This document shows, in pieces, positions 8,321 to 17,348 of a DNA stretch of 40,177 nt. Position 1 is the stretch's first letter. Each line of letters begins with the position of its first letter. A model generated the notes under the pieces. It saw nothing but the letters and a program-made list of their open reading frames with translations. It had not been told where the DNA came from and made no database searches. Made by a program: the position numbers and the translations under genes. The stretch spans positions 39,988 to 80,164 of the forward strand of contig PAHD01000013.1 in the NCBI GenBank assembly GCA_002704685.1. The letters run 5' to 3'. Origin of the DNA: Fidelibacterota bacterium (GTDB lineage: Bacteria > Fidelibacterota > Marinisomatia > SCGC-AAA003-L08 > D37C17).

Positions 8321-9120
8321 AAAGACAAATAGCATATTTCCTTGTAATATTTATTGGTTTCTTAACTTTGTTTGGTCATTTTATAAACTATTCACCTTTA
8401 AATAATTTTATTGATAATGATGCAACTCAATGGTTTGATATTATATCTGGATTTGCAGCATTTTTAGGTGTAATAAATTTGCTACAATTACATTTAAATA
8501 AAATTTCCAGAAAAAAGGATAATTGGAGATATAGTTTTATTACTTTATTTGGTTTTTTAATAATGATTTTTTTCGGATTTATTTATAATGGTTCTGATGT
8601 TTCTATGGGTCCTCATTTGAAAAAAGAAGGATCAGCATTCTATTGGATGTTTCAAAATATTTATTTGCCACTTGGTGCAACAATGTTTGCATTACTTGCT
8701 TTTTTTGTAGCATCTGCTTCATATAGAGCATTCAAAATTAGAAATTTTGAAGCAACATTACTTCTGGTTTCTGGAGTTTTTCTTATGATAGGAAGAGTTC
8801 CTATTGGTCAGTTAATACCATGGTGGATGTCACTTGAAATTTATATTTGTTTATTTTTTGCATTTATAGCAAATAGATTTAATGATAGAAAGAAACTATT
8901 AATTTCTCTACTATTGTCTTTGATTTTATTACCGTTTATTGTTTTTAATTTAGATTTAACTAGTTTAGCAGTTTTTAAGATTACTGAACTGCAAGAATGG
9001 ATAATGGATGTACCAGCTACGGCTGGTTCAAGAGCTATTATGATTGGTATTGCTTTGGGAACTATTGCTCAGTCATATAGAATTATTACCGGAAGAGAAA
9101 AATCAATTCTTGGAGATTAA
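8317..9120 (+). CDS. Polytopic membrane protein of the GlmL-DUF6754 cluster
   Basis: A 267-residue integral membrane protein with about eight hydrophobic helices (first at residues 5-25, last at about 237-255). Loops carry polar motifs that look constrained: NGSDVSMGPHLKKEGSAFYW between helices 3 and 4, RVPIGQLIPWWMSLE between 5 and 6, and VPATAGSRAIMIGIALG at the start of the last helix. It has no transporter signature that I recognise. It starts inside the stop of the DUF6754-type gene (ATGA), and its TAA is followed immediately by the TTG of the next gene, so it belongs to one translational unit. It is probably the core membrane subunit of the unknown complex. Confidence 0.7.
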   Translation: MKRQIAYFLVIFIGFLTLFGHFINYSPLNNFIDNDATQWFDIISGFAAFLGVINLLQLHLNKISRKKDNWRYSFITLFGFLIMIFFGFIYNGSDVSMGPHLKKEGSAFYWMFQNIYLPLGATMFALLAFFVASASYRAFKIRNFEATLLLVSGVFLMIGRVPIGQLIPWWMSLEIYICLFFAFIANRFNDRKKLLISLLLSLILLPFIVFNLDLTSLAVFKITELQEWIMDVPATAGSRAIMIGIALGTIAQSYRIITGREKSILGD

Positions 9121-9999
9121 TTGGATTTAATAAAAAATATATTAATTAAATTAGGACAAATTGATAGAAGATTTATTTTTCTTTTAATTGGATTATCAGT
9201 TCTAGTACCTCTTTTAAAACCAGGATGGGTAAATATTCCTATTAAAATAACTTCTAATTCTAAAATAGTTTTTGATGAATTAAATAATTTAAAAGCTGGG
9301 GATAAAGTTTTGGTTTCATTTGAGTATGGAGCAAGCACAAAACCTGAAATTCATCCAATGTCAGTAGCTGTTTTACAGCATCTTTTTGCTAATGAGGTCA
9401 AAGTATATACTGTCCCGCTTTGGCCAGAAGGATTAATGATGGCTAAATTTGCTTTAGAAGAAGTTTTATCTTCAAATTTATTCCAGGTGGAAGAGCATAT
9501 TGATTATGTGAGTTTACCATACAAAGCAGGTGGTGAAATAATTATAAGAGGTATCGCTACAGATATGAGATCAATTTTTACTCAAGATGTTAATAACATA
9601 TTATTAAAAGATATACCAATGATGAATAATGTTAATAATATTACAGATTTTGATTTTGTTTTTGATTTGTCAGCTGGTGTTCCTGGTAATGCTGAATGGG
9701 TTCAGTTTGCATGTGACGAATACAATATACCTTTGTCTTCCGGATGTACCTCCATAATGGTAACAGATGCTATACCTTATGTTGAATCAGGGCAGATAAG
9801 AGGAATTTTAGCAGGAATGCCTGGAGCTGCAGAGTATGAACAGATGGTTTTTAAATATTTAAATGAGAGTAAAAATATTCCAGTTAATCCTGGAAAAGCA
9901 ACATCAAGAATGTCTGCTCAATCAATTGCTCATTTATTAATGGTAATTTTTATACTATTTGGAAATATATCATATTACTTAATAAGGAGAAAAAAATAA
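9121..9999 (+). CDS. Double-anchored membrane protein with soluble core, GlmL-DUF6754 cluster
   Basis: The start is TTG 9121, directly after the previous TAA and preceded by GGAG at 9113-9116; no better ATG precedes the first membrane helix. The 292-residue protein has an N-terminal helix (residues about 17-36), a core of about 220 residues and a C-terminal helix (about 270-288) followed by RRKK. The core contains KAGDKVLVSFEYGASTKPEI, HPMSVAVLQHLF, LWPEGLMMAKFALEE, DLSAGVPGNAEWVQFACDEY and LAGMPGAAEYEQM. This topology repeats that of the DUF6754-type protein two genes upstream, although the sequences differ. I recognise no enzyme family; the alternating strand-helix pattern suggests an alpha/beta binding domain. 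It overlaps the next gene by 1 base. Confidence 0.7.
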   Translation: MDLIKNILIKLGQIDRRFIFLLIGLSVLVPLLKPGWVNIPIKITSNSKIVFDELNNLKAGDKVLVSFEYGASTKPEIHPMSVAVLQHLFANEVKVYTVPLWPEGLMMAKFALEEVLSSNLFQVEEHIDYVSLPYKAGGEIIIRGIATDMRSIFTQDVNNILLKDIPMMNNVNNITDFDFVFDLSAGVPGNAEWVQFACDEYNIPLSSGCTSIMVTDAIPYVESGQIRGILAGMPGAAEYEQMVFKYLNESKNIPVNPGKATSRMSAQSIAHLLMVIFILFGNISYYLIRRKK

Positions 10000-10721
10000 T
10001 GTTAGAATTATTTGGTGTATGGTGTATAGTATTATTAACTCTTAGTATTTTTAGTTATCTGTATGGTGATAATCCTTTTTATAAAGCAGCTGAACATATT
10101 TTTGTTGGAGTATCAGCTGGTTATATTTTTACAATTACGTTTTGGGATACAATATGGCCGAATTTATTCGGAAGATTAATACCATCATATGTGCAAGCAG
10201 GTTTTGAATTTGATATATCTTATCTTTTCCCTCTATTTTTAGGTATCTTTATGTTATTTAGATTATCAAAAAAATATGATTGGCTATCACGAATATCAAT
10301 TGCATATATTGTAGGTATGATGGCTGGTTTGAAATTTTATGTATTTTTAAATTCAAATTTACTTAATCAAATAAAATCATCCACGGTTAATATATCTGGA
10401 TCATATTTTAGTATAATTAATGAAGTAATTATTTTAATAGGAGTAATAAGTGGATTGGTTTATTTCTTTTTTTCAAAAGAGCATACAGGAATTATTGGTA
10501 AAGTTAGTAGAGTTGGAGTTTATTTTTTGATGATTAAATTTGGTGCTTCATTTGGTTTTGCAGTCATGGGTAGAATTTCATTATTGATTGGTAGGTTTGA
10601 AGAACTTATAGATTATAGTAATGTCGAATATTTTTATGCTACACCAATTATTTTAATTTTCATGATAATAGTTTTAACTTATTGGTCATTTACAAATAAA
10701 GATTTAAAAGAAAATAATTAA
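9999..10721 (+). CDS. Polytopic membrane protein, last gene of the GlmL-DUF6754 cluster
   Basis: A 240-residue integral membrane protein with six or seven predicted helices (about 3-22, 32-50, 73-90, 98-118, 137-158, 170-196 and 213-232). Constrained-looking loop motifs are YGDNPFYKAAEHIFVGVSAG near the N-terminus, TFWDTIWPNLFGRLIP, and a helix with GASFGFAVMGRISLLIGR. It begins on the TAA of the preceding gene (TAATG), and the ALDH gene follows after 9 bases, so transcription may continue. The function is unknown; no transporter or channel motif is evident. Confidence 0.7.
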   Translation: MLELFGVWCIVLLTLSIFSYLYGDNPFYKAAEHIFVGVSAGYIFTITFWDTIWPNLFGRLIPSYVQAGFEFDISYLFPLFLGIFMLFRLSKKYDWLSRISIAYIVGMMAGLKFYVFLNSNLLNQIKSSTVNISGSYFSIINEVIILIGVISGLVYFFFSKEHTGIIGKVSRVGVYFLMIKFGASFGFAVMGRISLLIGRFEELIDYSNVEYFYATPIILIFMIIVLTYWSFTNKDLKENN

Positions 10722-10730
10722 GGGCAGAAA

Positions 10731-12251
10731 ATGGATGATATATTAAAAAAGCTTTCAATAAAAGAAAAAAACTATGGTTCATGCGTTGGAGGAGAAAATT
10801 GGATGTCAACTTCAACTGAAGGAGTTATCGAATCTGTTAATCCTTCAAATGGTAAAGTTATAGCGCGTGTTTTGAAATGTTCTGAGGCAGATTATGATAA
10901 AGTTTTATCTGAATCTAATAAAGCGTTCAATAAATGGAGAAAAGTTCCAGCTCCTGTAAGAGGTCAATTGATTTTTGAAATGGGTAATGAACTACGTAGA
11001 AATAAAGATGCATTGGGTAGTTTAGTATCTTTAGAAATGGGTAAAATAAAAGCTGAAGGTGATGGAGAGGTTCAAGAAATGATTGATATAGCAGACTTTG
11101 CTGTTGGTTTATCTAGACAGCTTTATGGTCTTACTATGCATTCAGAACGTCCTGATCATCGTATGTATGAGCAATGGCACCCTTTGGGTAATGTTGGTAT
11201 TATTTCTGCATTTAATTTCCCTGTTGCTGTTTGGGCATGGAATTCATTTATTGCTGCTGTATGTGGTAATATATCAATATGGAAACCTTCTTCAAAAACT
11301 CCATTGACTGCTATAGCTGTCCAAAATATTTGTAATAAGGTTTTAGAAAGAAATGGATATAAAGGAATTTTTAATGTAATTATTGGAAGTGGTGCAACTA
11401 TTGGAAATAAACTAGTAAATGATAAGAAAGTTCCATTAATATCAGCTACGGGTTCAACTAGGATGGGAATTGATATTGCAAAAAAAGTTGCAGGTAGATT
11501 AGGAAAAACAATTTTAGAGCTTGGTGGAAATAATGCAATAATAGTAGATGAAACTGCTTCAATGGATCTAGTTGTTCCAGCTATTGTATTTGGTGCAGTT
11601 GGAACTGCTGGTCAAAGATGTACTTCTACTAGACGAATTATTGTTCACAAATCATTAATTGATAGCCTATCAACTAAGTTAGTTAATGCTTATAATCAGG
11701 TAAAAATTGGAAATCCATTAGACGATAATACTCTTATGGGTCCTCTAATTGATCAAGCTGCTACTAACGATTATTTAAATGCAATAAAATTAGCAATTGA
11801 TGAAGGTGGAGAGTTGTTGTGTGGTGGTAATGTTTTAGATAAAGATGGTTTTTATGTTGAGCCTACAATAATTAAGGTGAAAAGTGATTTTAAAATTATA
11901 AAGGAAGAAACTTTTGCTCCTATTTTATATATAATGGAATATGATAGTTTAAATGAAGCTATTGAAATTCACAATAATGTTCCTCAGGGATTATCATCAG
12001 CAATCTTTACAAATAGTATAAAAAATTCTGAGAGATTTTTATCAGCAAGAGGAAGTGATTGTGGAATTGCTAATGTAAATATAGGAACTTCTGGTGCAGA
12101 AATAGGAGGCGCTTTTGGAGGAGAGAAAGAAACTGGAGGCGGTAGAGAGTCAGGTTCAGATGCATGGAAAGCATATATGAGAAGACAAACAAATACTATC
12201 AATTGGAGTAGTGATTTACCACTCGCACAAGGTATTAAATTTGAATTATAA
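10731..12251 (+). CDS. L-2-aminoadipate 6-semialdehyde dehydrogenase, ALDH7 type
   Basis: An NAD(P)-dependent aldehyde dehydrogenase of 506 residues, closest in motif to the ALDH7A1/antiquitin group, which oxidises 2-aminoadipate 6-semialdehyde to 2-aminoadipate in lysine degradation. Catalytic residues are all present: Asn163 (FNFPVAVWAW), Glu263 (ILELGGNNAI) and the nucleophile Cys297 (GTAGQRCTSTRR). The C-terminal signature SDAWKAYMRRQTNTINWS then DLPLAQGIKFEL is typical of ALDH7. The lysine 6-transaminase gene 595 bases downstream makes exactly this substrate, which strengthens the call. It is preceded by a modest SD (AAGGGCAG) and has no membrane or export signals. Confidence 0.9.
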   Translation: MDDILKKLSIKEKNYGSCVGGENWMSTSTEGVIESVNPSNGKVIARVLKCSEADYDKVLSESNKAFNKWRKVPAPVRGQLIFEMGNELRRNKDALGSLVSLEMGKIKAEGDGEVQEMIDIADFAVGLSRQLYGLTMHSERPDHRMYEQWHPLGNVGIISAFNFPVAVWAWNSFIAAVCGNISIWKPSSKTPLTAIAVQNICNKVLERNGYKGIFNVIIGSGATIGNKLVNDKKVPLISATGSTRMGIDIAKKVAGRLGKTILELGGNNAIIVDETASMDLVVPAIVFGAVGTAGQRCTSTRRIIVHKSLIDSLSTKLVNAYNQVKIGNPLDDNTLMGPLIDQAATNDYLNAIKLAIDEGGELLCGGNVLDKDGFYVEPTIIKVKSDFKIIKEETFAPILYIMEYDSLNEAIEIHNNVPQGLSSAIFTNSIKNSERFLSARGSDCGIANVNIGTSGAEIGGAFGGEKETGGGRESGSDAWKAYMRRQTNTINWSSDLPLAQGIKFEL

Positions 12252-12266
12252 AATAAGGAGAAAAGT

Positions 12267-12818
12267 ATGAAAAAATATTTTTTACTAGTTTTATTATTAT
12301 CTTTGTGTTTTACACAAAGAGGGGAAAGATGGAAGAATAGATTTAAAAATGATTTTAACAAAGGCAATAGAAATAAGCTAGAATTACAACAAATTAGTGA
12401 TGAGGCAAAAATGCTATTTTACCAAATAGAAAAAATAAGCCCAGAAAAAGCAGCTTTGTATCAGTTTGCTTTACCTGTACCTTTTGTAAATCTTGGATTC
12501 GCATATTCAGATAGCTGGAACAAGGGTTTAAAATGGGATATTTTACTTCTTGCATGTTTAGTAAAAGGGAATGATATTGATTGGGGAGAGAAAACAGCTG
12601 GCAGTCCAGTAAATCCAGATAAAGATTTGGGGCAAAATCTGAAAAGCGTTGTAGTGGGGATTGCTTTTTTAAAGATGTTTGATGCATATCAGTCAGCTGA
12701 GAAATATAACAATCAACTTTTTAAACGAGTTTTTAAAAGGAAAAGGCCAAACTTTTCAATGAATCATTCAAAAAAAGATAATCTTACCCAATTAACAATG
12801 TCTTATCCGTTAAATTAA
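12267..12818 (+). CDS. Small exported protein between the lysine-degradation genes
   Basis: A 183-residue protein preceded by AAGGAG at 12255-12260. It begins with a classic signal peptide (MKKYFLLVLLLSLCFTQ, probable cleavage near residue 17-19), then a basic segment. The core contains ALPVPFVNLGFAYSDSWNKG and a hydrophobic helix (LKWDILLLACLV), then VGIAFLKMFDAYQSAEKYN. This P-x-x-x-LGYAY...KGL...DAYxSAxxYN layout recalls small envelope proteins of the DUF5683/TM2-like sort, but the match is loose. The tail is basic and polar. Its position between two lysine-catabolic genes gives no clear role. The periplasm or outer envelope is the likely location. Confidence 0.7.
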   Translation: MKKYFLLVLLLSLCFTQRGERWKNRFKNDFNKGNRNKLELQQISDEAKMLFYQIEKISPEKAALYQFALPVPFVNLGFAYSDSWNKGLKWDILLLACLVKGNDIDWGEKTAGSPVNPDKDLGQNLKSVVVGIAFLKMFDAYQSAEKYNNQLFKRVFKRKRPNFSMNHSKKDNLTQLTMSYPLN

Positions 12819-12845
12819 ATATATTAACTTATTAGAAAGAAAAAT

Positions 12846-14198
12846 ATGAGTGTAAATCCAAAAAAAGTAAGAGAGATTTTAGATAAAAATATTTTAGCAG
12901 ATGGTTTTGAGCCAATAATCGATTTAGAAAAAAGTCATGGTTCGTGGATTGTTGATCAGAGAAATGGAAATGAGTTATTAGATATGTTTTCGATGTATGC
13001 TTCTGGCTCTGTTGGATATAATCATCCTAAAATAGTTGCCTCAAAAGATAAATTAGGCTCAATAGCTGTAAATAAAACTACTCTTTCAGATATTTATAAT
13101 GTTTATTATGCTGAATTTATGCAAACTTTTAGCAAACATGCTGTTCCTTCATATTTAAATAATGTTTTTTTTATCGATGGAGGTTCACTTGCTGTTGAGA
13201 ATGCTTTGAAAGTTGCTTTTGATTGGAAAATTCGAAAGAATTTATCAAAAGGAATTAAGAATAAAGGAAGTAAAATTTTATATTTCAAAGATGCTTTTCA
13301 CGGAAGAAGCGGTTATACATTATCTTTAACTAATACTGATCCTGTAAAGACTAAGTATTTTCCAAAATTTGATTGGATTAAAATTGATAATCCCTTTATG
13401 ACTTTTCCTGAAACTGAAGAGCTGATGGATAAAGTTTTGGAAAAAGAAAAAATAGCAATTTCTCAAATTAAAAAGGCATTAAAAGAAAATATTGATGATA
13501 TTGCTGCACTAATTATTGAACCAATACAAGGAGAAGGAGGAGATAATCATTTTAGATGTCAGTTTTTTCAGATGTTGAGAGATTTAGCAGATGAAAATGA
13601 GTTTCTTCTTATTTATGATGAAGTTCAAACAGGAATAGGTATAACAGGTAAGATGTGGGCACATGAAAATTTTACTCCAAAGTTATGTCAATGTAATCCA
13701 CCAATTATTAAAGCACCTGTTCCTGACATTATTTCATTTGGTAAAAAAACCCAGGTATGTGGAATATTAGTCGGAGATAGGATAAATGATGTAGAAAATA
13801 ATGTATTTAAAAAGTCTAGTAGAATAAATTCAACTTTTGGTGGAAATTTAGTTGATATGTACAGATTCAAGTTAATTTTAGAAATTATTAATGAAGAATC
13901 TTTACTAGAAAATGCAAATAAAATGGGTGAGTATCTATTAAAGCTAATTAATGATTTATCAGTTGATTTTCCTGGTTATGTAACAAATCCTAGGGGTTCT
14001 GGTTTATTTTGTTCTTTTGATATGCCTTCATCTTTAGAGAGAGATAAATTGGTAAGTTTATTAATAAATAAGCGTGTAATGATCCTTGGATCAGGAACAA
14101 AAAGTATTAGGTTTAGACCACATTTAAATGTTTTAAAAAGTGATATTGATTTTTGTATTAATGCAATCAATTCATGTTTAAAACAAATGTTAAACTAG
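12846..14198 (+). CDS. lat: L-lysine 6-transaminase
   Basis: A PLP-dependent class III aminotransferase that moves the epsilon-amino group of lysine to 2-oxoglutarate, giving 2-aminoadipate 6-semialdehyde. The 450 residues match the LAT family length. Diagnostic runs are DGGSLAVENALKVAFDWK, AFHGRSGYTLSLTNTDPVK and TKYFPKFDW, which separate LAT from ornithine or GABA aminotransferases. The PLP aspartate is in LIYDEVQTG (Asp258) and the Schiff-base lysine in ISFGKKTQVCG (Lys300 or the adjacent 301). The C-terminal part has NPRGSGLFCSFD and SIRFRPHLNV. The dehydrogenase for the next step is encoded just upstream. Its last 25 bases overlap the longest possible rsmI frame. Confidence 0.93.
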   Translation: MSVNPKKVREILDKNILADGFEPIIDLEKSHGSWIVDQRNGNELLDMFSMYASGSVGYNHPKIVASKDKLGSIAVNKTTLSDIYNVYYAEFMQTFSKHAVPSYLNNVFFIDGGSLAVENALKVAFDWKIRKNLSKGIKNKGSKILYFKDAFHGRSGYTLSLTNTDPVKTKYFPKFDWIKIDNPFMTFPETEELMDKVLEKEKIAISQIKKALKENIDDIAALIIEPIQGEGGDNHFRCQFFQMLRDLADENEFLLIYDEVQTGIGITGKMWAHENFTPKLCQCNPPIIKAPVPDIISFGKKTQVCGILVGDRINDVENNVFKKSSRINSTFGGNLVDMYRFKLILEIINEESLLENANKMGEYLLKLINDLSVDFPGYVTNPRGSGLFCSFDMPSSLERDKLVSLLINKRVMILGSGTKSIRFRPHLNVLKSDIDFCINAINSCLKQMLN

Positions 14199-14200
14199 TT

Positions 14201-14893
14201 TTGTTGGGAAAACTATATACTATTTCTACTCCAATAGGTAATTTATCTGATATAACATTCAGAGCTATAGAAGTTTTGGGTAAATTAGATTATATTATTT
14301 GTGAAGATACTAGAGTGACAAAAAAAATATTGACTCATTATAAAATTAGAAATCATGTCAAGTTATTACCATATAATGTGTTTAATGATAACAAATTAAC
14401 AGATAAATATGTTAAGTATTTAATTGATGGAAAAAATATGGGATTTGTTTCTGATGCAGGAACACCATGTATAAGTGATCCAGGTTATAAAATAGTTAAT
14501 AAATGTAGACAGTTGAATATCGAAGTATTAACTATACCAGGACCTAGTTCTTTAACATCTGCTTTATCGATTAGTGGTTTACCAAGTGATAGTTTTTATT
14601 TTGAAGGTTTTCTACCAAAAAAAAAAGGAAGACAGACAAAATTTAAATTTTTAAGTTCACTGCCATCAACAATTGTTATTTTTGAATCGCCATATAGAAT
14701 ACTTAAAACAATAAATGATATTTTATTATTTATGGGAAATAGGCAGATTTGTATTTGTAAAGAATTAACTAAAGTTTATGAAAAAGTAATTTTTGGTACT
14801 GTTGAGGATGTTAAGAAAAATTTGAGTAAACAAGGTAAATTAAAAGGAGAATATGTTATTATTATAGCTAAGGAGGGATATAAATTAAAATGA
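14201..14893 (+). CDS. rsmI: 16S rRNA (cytidine-1402-2'-O)-methyltransferase
   Basis: RsmI uses SAM to methylate the 2'-OH of C1402 in the decoding centre of 16S rRNA. The family usually starts a few residues before xLYxxxTPIGNLxD, here GKLYTISTPIGNLSD, so I prefer TTG at 14201 (or 14204) over ATG 14174, which lies within lat and adds nine atypical residues. Typical blocks follow: CEDTRVTKKILTHY, FVSDAGTPCISDPGY, IPGPSSLTSALSISGLP, YFEGFLPKKKGR and CKELTKVYE. The protein is a little shorter than the E. coli enzyme because the C-terminal extension is absent. Its TGA overlaps the tmk ATG by 4 bases. Confidence 0.9.
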   Translation: MLGKLYTISTPIGNLSDITFRAIEVLGKLDYIICEDTRVTKKILTHYKIRNHVKLLPYNVFNDNKLTDKYVKYLIDGKNMGFVSDAGTPCISDPGYKIVNKCRQLNIEVLTIPGPSSLTSALSISGLPSDSFYFEGFLPKKKGRQTKFKFLSSLPSTIVIFESPYRILKTINDILLFMGNRQICICKELTKVYEKVIFGTVEDVKKNLSKQGKLKGEYVIIIAKEGYKLK

Positions 14894-15501
14894 GTTTTTT
14901 AATTTCATTTGAAGGTATTGATGGTTGTGGTAAGTCTACTCAAATTAATCTTTTAAAAAATGAATTGGAAAATAGAGATATTAGCAATTGTATTTTAAGA
15001 GAACCTGGAGATACAAGTATCTCTGATAAAATTAGAGAAATCTTACTTAATAATGAAAATAATATTTGTTCCGAGTCAGAAACGTTACTTTTTCTAGCTG
15101 CCAGAGCTCAATTAGTAAGAGAAAAAATTTTACCTGAGCTAGAAAAAGGTAGTCTGGTCATTTGTGATAGATATTATGATAGTACTTTAGCTTATCAGGG
15201 TTATGGAAGAAATCTTGATAGAGATTTAATAAATAGTCTTAATCAATTTGCTGTAAATAAAATGATTCCACTAATAACATTTATTTTAAAACTTGATCCT
15301 GAAATTGCATATAGAAGAATATCTAAAAATGAAGTTGATAGAATGGAGTCAGGAGGATTAAAATTTTTACAGAAAGTTCAAAAAGGATATAGTTTTATTG
15401 CAAAATCTTTTCCTAATAGATGCTATGTTATTAATTGTAAAAATAAAGATAAACTTACTATCCATAGTGAAATTATGGAGACTGTAAATAAATATATATA
15501 A
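14890..15501 (+). CDS. tmk: Thymidylate kinase
   Basis: Phosphorylates dTMP to dTDP in the cytoplasm. The 203 residues are standard length. The P-loop FEGIDGCGKSTQ spans residues 7-18, the DRX motif is in VICDRYYDSTLAYQGYGR, and the lid region is AYRRISKNEVDRMES. The base-recognition arginine appears in LLFLAARAQLVRE. It overlaps rsmI by 4 bases and is followed 11 bases later by the S41 protease gene, which has its own SD (AGAGAG). There is no sign of truncation. Confidence 0.95.
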   Translation: MSFLISFEGIDGCGKSTQINLLKNELENRDISNCILREPGDTSISDKIREILLNNENNICSESETLLFLAARAQLVREKILPELEKGSLVICDRYYDSTLAYQGYGRNLDRDLINSLNQFAVNKMIPLITFILKLDPEIAYRRISKNEVDRMESGGLKFLQKVQKGYSFIAKSFPNRCYVINCKNKDKLTIHSEIMETVNKYI

Positions 15502-15512
15502 AGAGAGATATT

Positions 15513-17195
15513 ATGAATAAAAAAATAATTAGTCTGCTTATTGTATTATCGTTTGTATTAGGTAATGACAAAAAGAAAGTAGAGTTTAATAATAACGAAG
15601 ATTACAAAGAGTATATTGATTTATTTGAAAGCTCGTTTAATAAATTAAAAATTAATTTTGTTGATTCAGTTAATGAATCTGAAATGATAAAAGCTGGAAT
15701 AAAAGGTATGTTGAAAAACTTGGATCCTTACACAAAGTTGTTGGAAGACAATAGCCTCGAAAGCTTTGAAATTTTAAGAAAAGGAAAATATGGTGGAGTC
15801 GGAATACAGATTGGGTTAAGGAGGGATACTCTAACTGTATTATCTCCTATGGAAGATAGTCCTGCTTATTCTGAAGGTATAATAGCTGGTGATAAAATTA
15901 TGAAGATAGATAGTACTTTCACAAAAGGTATGACAGTATCAGATGCATCAAAATTAATCAAAGGTGAGGTAGGCTCAACAGTTATTCTTAATATTTTAAG
16001 ACCATCTACAAAAGAAAAAATAGATTTTGAATTAGAAAGAAGTAGTATTGTTGTAAAGCATGTCCCTTATTGGGGTGTTAATCAAAATAATATTGGTTAT
16101 ATACGCATAACTAGATTTTCTAGAAACGCATCTAAAGATTTTAAAAAAGGTCTTGAAGAATTACAAGCTAAAAATATTAAAGGCTTAGTTATTGATTTAA
16201 GAGGGAATTCTGGAGGTTTGCTAAGTAATGCTATTAATATTTTAGATTATTTATGTGAAAGAGGTGAAGTATTATTAACATCTAAGGGTAAAACAAATAG
16301 ATCTAACAAAGAATGGAAGTCAAGAAGAAAACCAATACTTGATATTGATACACCAATAGTTGTTTTAGTAAATAGAGGTTCTGCATCAGCTAGTGAAATT
16401 GTTGCTGGAGCAATACAAGACCTTGATAGAGGCGTTGTAGTTGGGCAAAATACATTTGGGAAGGGGTTAGTTCAACATATGTATGATTTAAATGATACTA
16501 TTACTTTAAAGATAACTACTTCAAAATATTATCTACCTTCTGGAAGATTAATCCAGAAGCAAGACTATTTGGATAATGGATTTTTGACAGATGGTCTTGA
16601 TAAAGTTGATAGTTTGTTTACTACTAAAGGAGGTAGGCAAGTCAAAGGTGGAAATGGAATTGTGCCAGATATTAAAACAAAAAGAAATATTTTGTCCCCT
16701 TATGTTCAAGAGTTATGGAGGCAAGGAGTTTTCTTAAGTTTTGCTGCTTCTTATGTTCCATTTAATAAAGATTTAAAAACTCCCGTAGTTGTTGATACCA
16801 AAATAATAAAGGCTTTTAAATTATTTATAAATGACTATACTTTAGAATATAAATTAAAAGGTGAAGATGAATATTTGAAATTTTTAGATAAAGTAAACAT
16901 GTCCCCTATAACAATAAATAAATTTTCTAGAAATATTTATTTTAAAAATTCTTCTAGCAATCAACAAAATAATACAATTCCAGTAGAAAATTATTTTAAT
17001 GAAATTAAAAAAGTTCAATTTTCTCTTGAGGATAATCAGAGATGGATTAAGAATGGTCTTGAAAGAGAAATTTCAAAAGTTATTGGCGGTGAAAAAGAAA
17101 GAATTAAGGCAAGTTTAAATGAAGATTTAGATTATAGAAAAGCTATTGATCTTATTTTAAATTTAAAAGATTATTATTCTATTCTTGAGTTTTAA
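15513..17195 (+). CDS. S41-family carboxy-terminal processing protease (CtpA-like)
   Basis: A 560-residue exported serine protease. A signal peptide (MNKKIISLLIVLSFVLG) precedes a linker, a PDZ domain (about residues 85-170, with GKYGGVGIQIG and SPAYSEGIIAGDKI) and the S41 catalytic domain. The catalytic pair is visible: Ser292 in NRGSASASEIVAGA and Lys317 in VGQNTFGKGLVQ, 25 residues apart as in bacterial CtpB. VIDLRGNSGGLL is the usual substrate-binding strand. A 180-residue C-terminal region after VPDIKT is helical and less conserved. These proteases cleave C-termini of periplasmic or envelope proteins; the substrate is not indicated here. It is the last gene before tRNA-Val. Confidence 0.9.
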   Translation: MNKKIISLLIVLSFVLGNDKKKVEFNNNEDYKEYIDLFESSFNKLKINFVDSVNESEMIKAGIKGMLKNLDPYTKLLEDNSLESFEILRKGKYGGVGIQIGLRRDTLTVLSPMEDSPAYSEGIIAGDKIMKIDSTFTKGMTVSDASKLIKGEVGSTVILNILRPSTKEKIDFELERSSIVVKHVPYWGVNQNNIGYIRITRFSRNASKDFKKGLEELQAKNIKGLVIDLRGNSGGLLSNAINILDYLCERGEVLLTSKGKTNRSNKEWKSRRKPILDIDTPIVVLVNRGSASASEIVAGAIQDLDRGVVVGQNTFGKGLVQHMYDLNDTITLKITTSKYYLPSGRLIQKQDYLDNGFLTDGLDKVDSLFTTKGGRQVKGGNGIVPDIKTKRNILSPYVQELWRQGVFLSFAASYVPFNKDLKTPVVVDTKIIKAFKLFINDYTLEYKLKGEDEYLKFLDKVNMSPITINKFSRNIYFKNSSSNQQNNTIPVENYFNEIKKVQFSLEDNQRWIKNGLEREISKVIGGEKERIKASLNEDLDYRKAIDLILNLKDYYSILEF

Positions 17196-17260
17196 TAAAA
17201 AAATAGTGATTTTATATAGTTTAATCATTAAATTTGCTAGCTTTATTTATGTTATATATG

Positions 17261-17334
<74 letters not shown>

Positions 17335-17348
17335 CATAATTGAAAATT

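Noticed and set aside
9117..9338. 73-codon open frame on the - strand opposite the double-anchored membrane protein gene
   Set aside because: It lies entirely within a well-supported + strand gene, has no SD and no recognisable domain.
11984..12687. Open frames of 127 and 97 codons on the - strand opposite the ALDH and small exported protein genes
   Set aside because: They are antisense to strongly supported genes and their compositions are the mirror of those genes.
17204..17230. Imperfect inverted repeat TAGTGATT/AATCATTA after the S41 protease gene as a terminator
   Set aside because: The stem is AT-only apart from one pair, contains a wobble, has an 11-base loop and is not followed by a T run.
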